A DNA stretch of 38,005 bases from Planctomycetota bacterium (GCA_016179685.1 JACPCR010000106.1:1-38005), one strand, 5' to 3'; positions 1-8,288 are shown, numbered from the stretch's first letter. The notes: a model not told the origin generated them from the letters alone. Numbers and translations: made by a program.

Positions 1-169
1 TGCTGGCGGGTTTCGATGCGCTGGAGCATGTTATGGCGGGCGGGCCTGGACAATTGGAGGAGAGTCTTGGTGTAGTCCTCCTGGTCGAAAACAGCGAAGG
101 ACTGTTTGGAATAGAGGATCACGGCTTCGCGGCCCAGGGAAAATCCGGAGTCACATCTTCATTTGTCAT
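1..169 (-). pseudogene. Truncated small gene at the left edge, possibly frameshifted
   Basis: Not recognised. An ATG at 169, six bases after the stop of the upstream ATPase and preceded by AAGGAA, opens a frame that starts MTNEDVTPDF and stops after 16 residues. A second frame then runs open to the window edge and reads like real protein (VILYSKQSFAVFDQEDYTK, then LLQLSRPARHNMLQRIETRQ). The two frames would join smoothly if one T were added to the four-T run at 140-143 (A run on the plus strand). An independent GTG start at 122 is the alternative. The tight coupling to the ATPase suggests a shared transcript. Function and true start are unknown, and the gene continues outside the window. Confidence 0.3.
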
Positions 170-175
170 TTCCTT

Positions 176-1501
176 TCAGTCTTCGCCCGGCGCCGCGAGC
201 AGCCACTCGTATCCAGGCCGGACGCGGATCTCCGGCGTGTCCACCCGCGGAGTGGAATCGCGGTCGAGCACGAGAATCCGGCGCACGGCGTGCGGGTGCT
301 CCTTCTCCGCGGCGGCGAACGCGCGGAGCTCGCGCGCCAGCGTCGCCTCGCCTGATGAGTCCGCGCACACCTGCACCAGCTCGTCTCCGCCCCCCGGATA
401 ACGAGCCAGGAAGTCCACTTCGAGGCCCTCGTCGGTTTTCACGTACCCCACCTCGGCGCCGCGCCGCTCCAGTTCGTTCAGCACCGCCGTTTCGAGCGCG
501 TGGCCGAGGTTCGCGCGGCCGCTCGCGTCGAACGGCTTAATGAGGCCCGGATCGGCGGGATAGACCTTTCGCGGGTTCGAGTTGCGCTTGCGCTCCGAAT
601 CGGTTGCGAGCGGCACCGCGCTGAGCAGGAAGGCATCGGTGAGATGGCACAGCATGGCGTGGACCAGGTCCCTCGCCACGCCGTGCCCCTGCGCCTTCAA
701 GTCCTGGTGCAACCGGTGGACGCTGAAGCTACCCGCGGGACTGCGCAGGCAATGGCGCACCAGCCAGCGCAGGGCGGCGACCTGCGAGACGTCGTAGCGC
801 TCGATCACGTCGCGGAAGAGCACCGTGTCCACGTAGCCTTGCAGCAGCTCGATTCGCAGCGCCGGCGCGAGACCCTGCGCCTCGGGAAAGCCGCCCTCGA
901 CCAGGAACTCGCGAAACCGCTTTTCCACCAACGATCACTCGGCGGCCGTCCAGCGCCGGGGCTCCTTTGCCGGCTCCTCGCCGCGGTGGCGCAGGAACTC
1001 GCGGAAGCTGAACGGCCGAATGACGGTCGCCATCCCCCGGCCGCGCAGCGAGGTATGGACCTCCCGGGAGAGGAGGCGCGCCGAGGAGCCGGAGACGACG
1101 ACCTCGACCCGCTCGGAGTCCATGACCCGGCGTACGAAGCGCTCCCAACCCGGCACGAACTGAATCTCGTCGAGGAGCCAGAGCACGCTCTCGCGCCCGC
1201 GCAGCGCCGGCTGAGCGCGGTAGTACTCCTCCAGCAGGAACCCGAGCTGCTCCAGCTCGATGCCGGCGAGCCGGTCGTCGTCGAAGCTGAGGTACAGCGC
1301 GCGCTCCGGGGGCAGCTCCGCCCGGCGCTCCTCAAGGAGCTGGCGCAGGAAGGTGGTCTTGCCCGAGCGGCGCATCCCGATCACCGAGTGCACCTTGCCC
1401 GGCACCGCCGCGAGCCGCGCATCGCGCCGAGTCAACGGCGCCGGGCGGGTCGGCTCGAAGGCGGTGTTGAGCTTCTCGACCAGGACGGGGTGCAAGGGCA
1501 T
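176..1501 (-). pseudogene. AAA_14/DUF4143-type ATPase split by an in-frame TGA
   Basis: One continuous reading frame from ATG 1501 to TGA 176 is interrupted only by a TGA at 935-937. The N-terminal half has a P-loop (GMRRSGKTTFL), a Walker B-like LLDEIQFVPGWE and the sensor-like VVVSGSSARLLSREV that are typical of the AAA_14 domain. It ends in the FSFREFL motif found just before the linker. The C-terminal half begins VEKRFREFLVEGGFPEAQ and contains the DUF4143 domain with its degenerate nuclease-like end (GLEVDFLA, a YVKTDEG lead-in). Both halves belong to one protein of about 440 residues, the usual family length. The TGA falls between an A-A-E and an S-L-V-E, not at a Cys-rich site, so a nonsense mutation from CGA (Arg) or a sequencing error fits best. 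ATG 1501 was chosen because family homology begins there. These ATPases are common, often mobile, and of unclear role. Confidence 0.8.
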
Positions 1502-1915
1502 GACCGCAGGATCGGGCAATGGTGGCCTTCTGTCAAGGCCAGATTGTTCGCCATCTGGACTCCGGGAAAGGTCACCATCACAGGGGCGCGGCCGGCACCT
1601 GCTCCCCGCATCGATCCGTCCCGGAGGCGAGGACACCGACTCGAACAGCGCCGCCAGCTCGGTCTGCTGAGGAACTACGCGAAGGAGACCTCTACAAGGG
1701 TAAAAACCGCAACAAGCGAAACAAGTTCTGGATTACCGCGTGTGATCGTCCCCGTCGTCGGAATCTGCGCCCGCGTTTCGAGGACGATCAAGACGACATC
1801 GGGAAACAAGGCCGGAGCGCTGTGCGCTATCGTCCCCAGCCTGGGGATTTACGGCGCTCATTTCGAGGACGAGCACAAGCAACGAGACGAGCACGAGACA
1901 AGAACTGCCCAGAAA
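1502..1915. other. Gene-free stretch with a diverged direct repeat
   Basis: No convincing coding sequence lies between the ATPase start and the lipoprotein stop. A pair of similar segments about 84 bases apart, both starting ATCGTCCCC and both ending TTTCGAGGACGA (near 1746 and 1830), looks like an old tandem duplication. Open frames here on either strand have no family resemblance. Confidence 0.5.
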
Positions 1916-2518
1916 TCACCGATTGCCGGCCTTCTCGGACTTGGCCGTCCACTCGCCGTTCTCGAGCTGAATCTTCTCGCCCGGCTTCGCGCTGTCGCGG
2001 TTGCGGCTCGCCATGATTTTCTGAATGTCCGGAAGGTCCCTTTCCGTGCGGCCGGGTGTGATTTCAATGACGCGGCGCATCAGAACCGTCCGGTCCAGGT
2101 TTTCCTCCTCGATCTTCGACTGGACGAAGCTCTTGTACTTGGAGTCGGCCCGGGTCTTCTCCGTCTCGAAGAACGTGAGAAGACCCTGGTTGTTCTCGCC
2201 GGCTGCGCCTTCCTTCTTGAAGCTTTCGATGTCGTCGCGGTTGAACTCGCGGCTCTGCATGGCCAGAAGAGCGCGCTTCTTGCCCGAGGACTCGGGAGGA
2301 GGGACCCTGACCCTCCCGGTCTCATCGACGCCGCGGACGGAAGCGACGAGAGCAAGGTCCTCGGAAAGTTCTTCGTAGGTCCCCAGCACCTGTTTCTCCA
2401 TCTCGGTCCGCTCGTCTCGGACCGTGACGTTGACGGTGGCCAGGTTCTTGCACCCGAGGAAGAGAACAGGGAAAAGGAGGGCGAAAAGGGCTGGGCGTGC
2501 GGGGGCGGAAGGCGGCAT
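1916..2518 (-). CDS. Lipoprotein with a DUF1318 (YdbL)-like C-terminus
   Basis: A 200-residue secreted protein. The N-terminus is a lipoprotein signal peptide: a short Pro/Ala-rich start, a hydrophobic stretch LFALLFPVLFLG and a lipobox ending LGC at residue 23, so the mature protein should be lipid-anchored. The middle is charged and probably helical. The C-terminus (IQKIMASRNRDSAKPGEKIQ, then a short ENGEWTAK) resembles the DUF1318/YdbL pattern of small periplasmic proteins, though the match is by eye. The start is supported by GAGGAG five bases upstream of ATG 2518 and by the signal peptide. It appears to be monocistronic. The family role is unknown; YdbL-like proteins often sit beside envelope-maintenance genes, but nothing here confirms that. 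Confidence 0.75.
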   Translation of the reverse strand: MPPSAPARPALFALLFPVLFLGCKNLATVNVTVRDERTEMEKQVLGTYEELSEDLALVASVRGVDETGRVRVPPPESSGKKRALLAMQSREFNRDDIESFKKEGAAGENNQGLLTFFETEKTRADSKYKSFVQSKIEEENLDRTVLMRRVIEITPGRTERDLPDIQKIMASRNRDSAKPGEKIQLENGEWTAKSEKAGNR

Positions 2519-2607
2519 GGCGGACTCCTCAAGGAACGTGGCGAGGCGACCCCGAAAGGCGCTTCCTGTCGTGCCGTTGCGTCGGCGTCGTTCGAGGCAT
2601 TGATGCC

Positions 2608-2613
2608 ATTATA
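2608..2613 (-). promoter_or_regulatory. Candidate -10 box for the lipoprotein gene
   Basis: The minus strand reads TATAAT at 2613 down to 2608, about 90 bases upstream of the lipoprotein start at 2518. No good -35 hexamer is visible at 16-18 bases, so this is only a partial sigma-70 match. Confidence 0.35.
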
Positions 2614-2706
2614 ACAAGTTGATCGGCCAGGGTCCTGAACCTAAAATGGTGATTCCTTTCCTGCCCCAAACAGGAGACCGGCCCGGGCACGACATGTTCC
2701 TGTAGA

Positions 2707-2861
2707 GTCTAAGCTTGTAACTTCTCCGCGCCCGCAACTGCGGGCACCCGGTGAAGATGTTGAAAAGGTGTCAGGTGTCAGGTGTCAGGTGTCACCTGAC
2801 ACCTGACACCTGACACCTGACACCTTTACGAGCCTTGTTGGGTTGCGGGTATCACCCGCGT
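2707..2861. repeat. Intergenic modular repeat, copy A, with a perfect 30-bp hairpin
   Basis: Three modules in a row are shared with the element at 17535-17745. First comes GTCTAAG...TGTAA..TTCTCCGCG with an inner GCCCGC/GCGGGC stem. Next is an AAAGGTGTC-type arm. Last is the inverted module GCGGGTGATACCC...AACCCAACA.GGCTCG (read on the minus strand, 2861 to 2817). In this copy the hairpin is exceptional: 2764-2793 holds four AGGTGTC heptamers, 2794-2797 is the loop ACCT, and 2798-2827 is the exact reverse complement, 30 of 30 pairs. It ends nine bases before the ribosome binding site region of the DHH gene, so it would lie in that gene's leader if the gene is transcribed from upstream. Confidence 0.8.
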
Positions 2862-2881
2862 TAAGATTCAAGGAGAATACC

Positions 2882-3772
2882 ATGCGCATTCTGACTCGTG
2901 GCGACCTGGACGGGATGACCAGTTCCTTACTTTTGACCATCGCTGAGAAGGTCGATGAGATTCGTTTCGCCCATCCCAAGGACGTGCAGGATGGCAGGGT
3001 AGAAGCGACCTCGGAGGACATTGTGGTGAACCTGCCCTACGTCAAGGGATGCGGGATGTGGTTCGATCACCACATCTCCGAGGAAGGCAAGGTGTCGAAG
3101 ATAGGCCACTTCAAGGGCAAGTACGGCCAGGCGCCGAGTGCTGCACGATTGGTCTATGAGCACTACCGGCGTCCGGAGTTCGAGAAATTCCAGGAGCTGC
3201 TGAAGGAGACGGACCGGCTGGACAGTGCGCATCTCAACCCCGAGGACGTGACGGACCCGAAGGGCTGGATTCTGCTGGGCTACACTCTGGACCCTCGGAC
3301 GGGGCTGGGTCCCGAGTTTCAGAAGTATTTCCGGTGGCTCGTGGAGGTTGTGAAGGAGGTGTCCATCGAGAAAATCCTGCAGCACCGCGAGGTGAAGAAG
3401 AGGGCCGACCGCGTTCGCAACGAGATCGAGGAGTTCCGCAAGCTTCTTCAGCAGCATGCGCGGCTGGAGGGCAAGGTCATCATCACGGACTTCCGCAGCG
3501 TCAAGGATGCGCCCGTGGGCAACCGTTTTCTCGTCTATACTCTTTTCCCGGCTGCGACCGTGGAGGCGCGCATCCTGCGGGGCAAGGAAGGCAAGACCGT
3601 CAACGTCGCTATCGGCCACAGCATCTTCAACCGCACGTGTGCCATCAACGTCGGCAGCCTTTGTGCGGAATATGGTGGCGGCGGCCACGCCGGCGCCGGG
3701 ACGTGTCAGCTCGATCCCGCCACGGCTGAGGAAAAAATTTGCGGGATCGTCGCCCGGCTCAATGCCGGGTAG
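2882..3772 (+). CDS. DHH/DHHA1 family phosphoesterase
   Basis: A 296-residue cytoplasmic hydrolase of the DHH superfamily, which cleaves phosphoester or phosphoanhydride bonds (oligoribonucleotides, pAp, cyclic dinucleotides or polyphosphate, depending on the subfamily). Visible motifs are the N-terminal Asp pair in RGDLDG (residues 6-11), the signature FDHH at 61-64, a third metal-binding region around ETDRLDSAH (109-117), a charged helical linker near 160-200, and the DHHA1 glycine loop GGGGHAGAG at 265-273. The start at ATG 2882 is set by AAGGAG six bases upstream and by the conserved N-terminus; an upstream in-frame start adds 13 residues with no homology. It stands alone and converges with the STAS gene. 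No CBS or transmembrane part is present, so substrate specificity cannot be read from sequence. Confidence 0.9.
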   Translation: MRILTRGDLDGMTSSLLLTIAEKVDEIRFAHPKDVQDGRVEATSEDIVVNLPYVKGCGMWFDHHISEEGKVSKIGHFKGKYGQAPSAARLVYEHYRRPEFEKFQELLKETDRLDSAHLNPEDVTDPKGWILLGYTLDPRTGLGPEFQKYFRWLVEVVKEVSIEKILQHREVKKRADRVRNEIEEFRKLLQQHARLEGKVIITDFRSVKDAPVGNRFLVYTLFPAATVEARILRGKEGKTVNVAIGHSIFNRTCAINVGSLCAEYGGGGHAGAGTCQLDPATAEEKICGIVARLNAG

Positions 3773-3854
3773 TCTTCTCGAGCGAAGCGCTTGCCGTATC
3801 CTATTTCGGTTCTGGTCGCCCCAGCCACACGGATGGGTCTGGCGCAGCGCTTTG

Positions 3855-4202
3855 CTACCCGAAGGCTTTGAGCGCTTCTTCCCGGCTGGTCGTGAAGGTG
3901 AAGATTTCGCCGAGCTCCAGGAGCTCGAAGACCTGCTTCACCTTATCGTTGGCGTTCAGGATGACCAGTTTGCCTTGATTTTCCTGGGCCTCGCTGAAGG
4001 CGGCGATGAACACCCCAATCCCGGCGCTCGATATGTACCGCAACTCGGCCAGGTCCGCAATCACCCGGAATCGTTTGGCCGCGTAGAGCTGGTTGATCTG
4101 CTTCTCCAAATCCTCATACGTGTCCGTATCCAGAAATCCCTTCACGGTCATCAGGATCACCCCGTTCGGGAATTGTCCCAGCGTCATCTCAAGTCGGCGC
4201 AT
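3855..4202 (-). CDS. STAS-domain anti-anti-sigma factor (SpoIIAA/RsbV-like)
   Basis: A 115-residue single STAS domain. In the partner-switching scheme such a protein, when unphosphorylated, binds an RsbW-type kinase and frees a sigma factor. The central motif YISSAGIGVFIAAF (residues 56-69) carries the pair Ser58/Ser59 where the phosphorylated Ser of SpoIIAA lies; the usual Asp before it is Ile here. The beta-strand pattern (VILMTVKGFLD, FRVIADLAEL, LVILNANDKV) is typical. ATG 4202 is preferred because AAGGAG lies six bases upstream; ATG 4217 would place that Shine-Dalgarno inside the gene. It follows the RsbW-like gene by 53 bases on the same strand, so the two probably form one operon. No sigma factor or PP2C phosphatase is in the window. 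Confidence 0.9.
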   Translation of the reverse strand: MRRLEMTLGQFPNGVILMTVKGFLDTDTYEDLEKQINQLYAAKRFRVIADLAELRYISSAGIGVFIAAFSEAQENQGKLVILNANDKVKQVFELLELGEIFTFTTSREEALKAFG

Positions 4203-4255
4203 CCCAGTCTCCTTCATTGAACCTTGTCATGGGCAGGGATTCCCGCACCCAGGAA

Positions 4256-4681
4256 TTAATTCTGGCGAATCCTCTTCACCAGGGTCAGCTCATTCTGCCC
4301 ATCGACGGGGCGGCTGTACCGCACCTCGTCCATGATCTTTCGCATGAGAAAGAGCCCGAGCCCGTTTCGTTTCCCGGCCTTCACGTGGGCCCGAATATCC
4401 AGCGCGGTCGGTTGCCCCGGATCGAAAGGCCTGGCCCGGTCGCGGATGCGGGTGACGAGGACCGCATCCGCGATCTCGAGTTCAATCTCGATGGGGCCCG
4501 TGACATTTGGAGGGTAGCCGTGCTCGATGATATTGGCCACCGCCTCGTCGATGGCCAGCACGATTCCCGTCTCTTCCGTGGCAAAGGCAGGCGAGTGCGT
4601 CAACGTCCTGGAAATGAATTCCCGGACCGTCACCAGGTTCTTCGCACTGTTGGTGATGGTCAGCTTTTCCTGAATATGCAC
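4256..4681 (-). CDS. RsbW/SpoIIAB-like anti-sigma Ser/Thr kinase
   Basis: A GHKL-type ATPase of 141 residues. The N-box is IDEAVANIIEHGY (residues 44-56), the G1 region is DRARPFDP (81-88), and the G2 box is NGLGLFLMRKIMDEV (106-120). All three are well preserved, so ATP binding is likely. Members of this family bind and silence a sigma factor, or phosphorylate the partner STAS protein, which here is encoded immediately downstream. GTG 4681 was chosen because it gives the standard family length and has AGGGAG eight bases upstream; ATG 4735 or further would add a basic, non-conserved leader. The target could also be a different regulator (the family includes response-regulator-linked switches), and the sequence does not say which. 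Confidence 0.85.
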   Translation of the reverse strand: MHIQEKLTITNSAKNLVTVREFISRTLTHSPAFATEETGIVLAIDEAVANIIEHGYPPNVTGPIEIELEIADAVLVTRIRDRARPFDPGQPTALDIRAHVKAGKRNGLGLFLMRKIMDEVRYSRPVDGQNELTLVKRIRQN

Positions 4682-4876
4682 CGAACCGGACTCCCTGCTT
4701 GAGCGCTTGAACCCGCGTCGTGCGAGGCTGGCCATCGGACCCGGGACGCGCCCTGCTGGCTGGTGGGGCCGGTTGCCAGTTTCCACGGCCCGCACTTAAA
4801 TGTCCGACGGCGGAAGTTTCTTTCCGCTTGCCGTATTTATATCAGACGGAACGAATAAAGTCATGGCGGTTTGAAC

Positions 4877-6544
4877 ATGAGAAGCCCGGACACGGGATAC
4901 CGGCCCCTCGGCCTCCTCCTTCTCCTCTGCGGACTGCTGTATTTCACCCGCCTGGGCGGGCGAGACCTCTGGAATCCGGATGAGCCGCGCTTCGCCCTCG
5001 TGGCTCGAGAAATGCTCCTCTCGGGCGACTTCGTCGTCCTCCATCGCAACGAAAAGGTTTACTCCAAGAAGCCGCCCCTCTTGTTCTGGTCCATCGTTCT
5101 TCTCGCCAAAGTCGCCGGTGGAGTCTCCGAAAGCGTCGCCCGACTCCCTTCCGCCCTTTCCGCCACCGGCCTCGTCCTCGTCACGTTTCTTTTTGGCCGC
5201 TCGCTTCTCGGGCCCCGCGCCGGTTTTCGCGCCGCCCTCATCCTGGCCACTGCCGCGCTGTTCTACTGGGAGGCGCGATTCATCCAGACGGACATGCTGT
5301 TCAGCTTGCTTTCCGCCACCTCGATTTCCTGCCTCTACCATTCGGAGCAGGGGCCACGGCCCAACTGGCGATTCTCCCTGGCTGGCTACGCCGCCGCCGG
5401 GCTCGCCGTGCTTGCCAAGGGGCCTCTCGCTCTCGTCCTTCTTTTCCTCGTCCTCGGGCCTCTCCTCGCGGGGCGGCATCTCCGAAACCGCCAGTTCCCA
5501 TCCTTGGGACAGTTCGCGCCCCACCTCGCCGGGGCGGCCCTGGCCGCGTGCATCGCCCTGCCCTGGTATCTGCTTTCTTCGAAAGCCTTGGGACCCGAAT
5601 TTGCCCGGCAAAACCTCCTCAAGGAGAACATCGAGCGATTCTTCCATCCCTTCGATCACCGGAATCCTTTCTACCACTACCTGCTCGCGCTGCCCCTGGA
5701 CTTCTTCCCCTGGAGCCTGTTTCTGCCCGCGGGCCTCCTCGGACTCTGGCAGCAGCGTCGCGGACCCGCGGGGCCGCACGCCGCCTTCCTTCTCCTCTGG
5801 ATTCTCCTGCCCTTCCTCTTCTTCTCCTCCGCCGGATCGAAGCAGGGCAAGTACCTGCTCCCGATCTACGTCCCCCTGGCGCTCGCCATCGCCTGGAAAT
5901 GGGAACACGCCGACCCGGAGACTCGCCCGGCATCGAGGCCGTTCAGCATCCTCATCCCGCTCGGCATGGCCGACCTCCTTCTTCCGGCGGCGGCCGCTGT
6001 CGGCTACGCCGCGGTAAAAGCCTATCACGCGGACCTTTTGAAAAGCCTCCTGCTCCCTTCGCTCACCTTGATTTCCGGGGGAGGGATCGGCCTCGTGTGT
6101 CTCCTTACCGGCCGGCGGCCGGCCGCCTCTTTTCATCTGCTCTGGGCCACCCTCGCCGCCACCTACGTGTCGGCCTCCCTCTTCACTGTTCCGGCGATCA
6201 ATCCTTACAAGTCCGCCAGGCCCCTGTGCGAAGCCTTTCTTCAGAGGGCCGGGCCCGACGATCGCGCCGGCTACCTGGGGCCCGACGCCAAGAGCAACGC
6301 GTACGTGTACTACACGGGCCGCTCCCTCGAAGAGCTGCTCGACGGCGAGGAGGTCGCCCGTTTCGCCCGGCAACCCGGCCGCGCCTTCCTTTTTGCCACC
6401 GAGGATGATTTCGACCGGCTTCCGCCCGATGTCCGGGGTATCTGGAATTCCCTCGAAAGGCGGCAAGTCGGCGACCGCGTCATGCTTCTACTCCGGAGCG
6501 AATCAACGCCGGCCGAATTGCAGCCACACGCTCCATCCAGGTAA
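4877..6544 (+). CDS. ArnT-like GT39/PMT_2 family glycosyltransferase
   Basis: A polytopic inner-membrane protein of 555 residues with roughly a dozen hydrophobic helices. The first extracytoplasmic loop has DLWNPDEPRFALVAREML (residues 30-47), with the Asp-Glu pair that marks the catalytic loop of ArnT and protein-mannosyltransferase relatives; KKPPLLFW follows, as in ArnT. These enzymes move a sugar from a polyprenyl-phosphate donor onto lipid A, a polymer or a protein at the periplasmic face. Acceptor and sugar cannot be told from sequence. The last 110 residues form a soluble periplasmic-type tail (YLGPDAKSNAYVYYTGRSLE). A TTG at 4871 in frame is an alternative start, but ATG 4877 is more likely; no strong Shine-Dalgarno is visible. 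The kinase gene follows at 12 bases, suggesting co-transcription. Confidence 0.88.
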   Translation: MRSPDTGYRPLGLLLLLCGLLYFTRLGGRDLWNPDEPRFALVAREMLLSGDFVVLHRNEKVYSKKPPLLFWSIVLLAKVAGGVSESVARLPSALSATGLVLVTFLFGRSLLGPRAGFRAALILATAALFYWEARFIQTDMLFSLLSATSISCLYHSEQGPRPNWRFSLAGYAAAGLAVLAKGPLALVLLFLVLGPLLAGRHLRNRQFPSLGQFAPHLAGAALAACIALPWYLLSSKALGPEFARQNLLKENIERFFHPFDHRNPFYHYLLALPLDFFPWSLFLPAGLLGLWQQRRGPAGPHAAFLLLWILLPFLFFSSAGSKQGKYLLPIYVPLALAIAWKWEHADPETRPASRPFSILIPLGMADLLLPAAAAVGYAAVKAYHADLLKSLLLPSLTLISGGGIGLVCLLTGRRPAASFHLLWATLAATYVSASLFTVPAINPYKSARPLCEAFLQRAGPDDRAGYLGPDAKSNAYVYYTGRSLEELLDGEEVARFARQPGRAFLFATEDDFDRLPPDVRGIWNSLERRQVGDRVMLLLRSESTPAELQPHAPSR

Positions 6545-6556
6545 GATTCCGTTGCC

Positions 6557-8008
6557 ATGGCTCAATCTTACGGACATCGTGTTCCTGCGCCGCTCCTCGG
6601 CGAGCTTTGCCTGCAGCAGCGCCTGCTGCCGCCGCGGGCTTTCAAGGAATGCCAGCGCCACCAGATTCTGTTGAGCCGCCAAGGCGGCCGCAAACGCCTC
6701 GGGGAACTGCTGGTCGAGGAGAACCTGCTGCAGCCCGCCGGTCTCCAGGCCCTGCTGGAACAGCAAAGGGCCTTGGGGCTCTTCGCCTACCCGGAGATAC
6801 CCGGTTTCCATCTGGAGGAGCGTCTGGGCCGGGGCGCCATGGCCCAGGTTTATCGGGCGACTCAATTGAACGTGGGCCGGGCCGTCGCCTTCAAGATTCT
6901 CAACTGGAAGGAAGCGCGCAGCCGCAACGACCTCGCTCGCTTCTACCGCGAGGCGCGTTCGGCCGCCCGCCTCAACCATCCCAATATCGTTCAGGCGATC
7001 GAGTTCGGCCAGATCGAGGACATTTATTATTTCGTGATGGAACTGGTCCAGGGCGTCACCCTCCAGGAACTGCTCGTCCTGGACGGCCGAATGGACGAGG
7101 CGGCGTCTCTCCGCATCGTTCGCGAAGTCGCCGCGGCCCTCAGCCACCTCGAAGCTCACCAGATGGTGCACCGAGACCTCAAGCCCAGCAATATCCTGCT
7201 GGCCGGCGACCAGGTGAAGATTTGCGACCTCGGCCTGGCCCGCGAGTTTTCCCAGCAGGCCAGCGATTGGACGGTGACACATGACGGAATGATCCTGGGC
7301 ACCCCGCAGTATCTTTCACCGGAACAGGCGCGCGGAGTGAAGGACCTCGACATCCGGAGCGACCTCTACGCCCTGGGGGTGATTCTCTACCGGATGATCA
7401 CGGGGGACCTTCCGTTTCGGGCCGATTCGCCCGCGGCCTTCATTTACAAACAAATCCACGAACCGATTCGGCCTCCGGAGGAGCTCCTGCCTACGGTCCA
7501 AGCCGAGACGTCGCGCCTGATCCGGACCCTGCTGGCCAAGGAGAGATTCCAGCGACACCGTTCCGCCCAGGAAGCCCTTCAGGATATCGAGGCCTGCCTG
7601 GAAAAGGCTGCTTCCGCGCCCGGCGAAGCACTCCCTCACGCGGGCCCCGGCCCGTCCCCCGCCGCGGCTCGGAAAACGGCCGGGACAACACCTGCGGCGA
7701 CACCCTCTGACCAGGCCGCTCTCCTGTGGACCTCTGGCCGTGAGGTCGGCCGCCGCATCCCCATCACCCGTGAGGTCACCATCGTGGGCCGCCAGCCGGA
7801 CTGCGACGTCCAGGTTTCGGAGCCCTGGTTCTCACGCCGGCACTTCTCCATCCGCCGGGAGGGCGAGCAGTGGGTCTTCGAGGACCTCCAGAGCCGGAAC
7901 GGATCGCAGGTCAATGGAAGTGCCGCAAGCCGCTGCATCCTCCGAAACCAGGACGAAATCTCCGTCCGGGACACCAGTATCCGGTTCGTCCTCGTCCACT
8001 CCCCATGA
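6557..8008 (+). CDS. Ser/Thr protein kinase (PknB type) with C-terminal FHA domain
   Basis: A 483-residue soluble Hanks-type kinase. Residues 1-70 hold two copies of an L-G-E-L helix-turn pattern (LGELCLQQRLL, LGELLVEENLL) like the N-terminal region of GspE/PilB ATPases. The kinase domain runs from the Gly loop GRGAMAQVY (91-99) through Lys113, Glu132, HRDLKPSN (205-212), DLG at 224-226 (instead of DFG), GTPQYLSPEQ (248-257) and Asp269. A Pro/Ala-rich linker leads to an FHA domain with VGRQPDCDV (410-418), SRRHF (426-430) and RNGSQVNG (447-454), which should bind phosphothreonine. No transmembrane helix is seen, unlike PknB. It lies 12 bases after the glycosyltransferase. Self-phosphorylation of the linker and capture by the FHA domain is a plausible but unproved mode of control. 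Confidence 0.93.
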   Translation: MAQSYGHRVPAPLLGELCLQQRLLPPRAFKECQRHQILLSRQGGRKRLGELLVEENLLQPAGLQALLEQQRALGLFAYPEIPGFHLEERLGRGAMAQVYRATQLNVGRAVAFKILNWKEARSRNDLARFYREARSAARLNHPNIVQAIEFGQIEDIYYFVMELVQGVTLQELLVLDGRMDEAASLRIVREVAAALSHLEAHQMVHRDLKPSNILLAGDQVKICDLGLAREFSQQASDWTVTHDGMILGTPQYLSPEQARGVKDLDIRSDLYALGVILYRMITGDLPFRADSPAAFIYKQIHEPIRPPEELLPTVQAETSRLIRTLLAKERFQRHRSAQEALQDIEACLEKAASAPGEALPHAGPGPSPAAARKTAGTTPAATPSDQAALLWTSGREVGRRIPITREVTIVGRQPDCDVQVSEPWFSRRHFSIRREGEQWVFEDLQSRNGSQVNGSAASRCILRNQDEISVRDTSIRFVLVHSP

Positions 8009-8288
8009 AAGCCGCTGCGCCCTCCGGGCACCGCGGATTTCAGAGCCAGGATTGGCCCGGCTTCGCCGGCCCGACCCTGGCGCGTCAGCAGAAGTCTCCG
8101 ACTCAAGCCTCCTACTTCTCAGTTCATCTCGGAACATCTCCATGGAGCGCACGTCGGGATCGGCATCGGGACCGAAAGAATTCATATCCATTAAAGCGCG
8201 ACTCGAACTTAAAAACTTTTTTCAGGTTTGACGCTCCAAGCGCCTCACTTGGCACCTCTGCCTCCGAGCCCCCATCTCGCCTCAACGT
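8009..8288. repeat. Convergent intergenic space with a partial repeat copy
   Basis: The space between the convergent kinase and DUF3179 genes. At 8226-8250 the text TTTGACGCTCCAAGCGC matches the outer module of the repeat at 17535 (TTTGACGCCCCAAGCGC) with one difference, and the match is lost after that. A short CCGGC-TTC-GCCGG stem lies near 8060. No gene is supported here. Confidence 0.5.

Noticed and set aside
935..937. Second selenocysteine codon in the AAA_14/DUF4143 gene
   Set aside because: No Cys is expected there in the family, and no stem with a G-bearing loop is found at the right distance.
500..2614. A 704-codon open frame on the plus strand
   Set aside because: It lies antisense to the ATPase and the lipoprotein, both of which show clear family motifs; GC-rich DNA commonly gives long antisense frames.
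2764..2827. CRISPR-like array of short repeats
   Set aside because: The heptamers have no spacers and form one symmetric hairpin.
4796..6466. A 556-codon open frame on the minus strand
   Set aside because: Antisense to the glycosyltransferase and composed of low-complexity Glu/Gly/Arg runs with no family features.
7832..8191. A minus-strand frame starting MDMNSFGPDADPDVRSMEMF
   Set aside because: The start looks protein-like, but the frame overlaps the FHA-coding end of the kinase, has no ribosome binding site and matches nothing.
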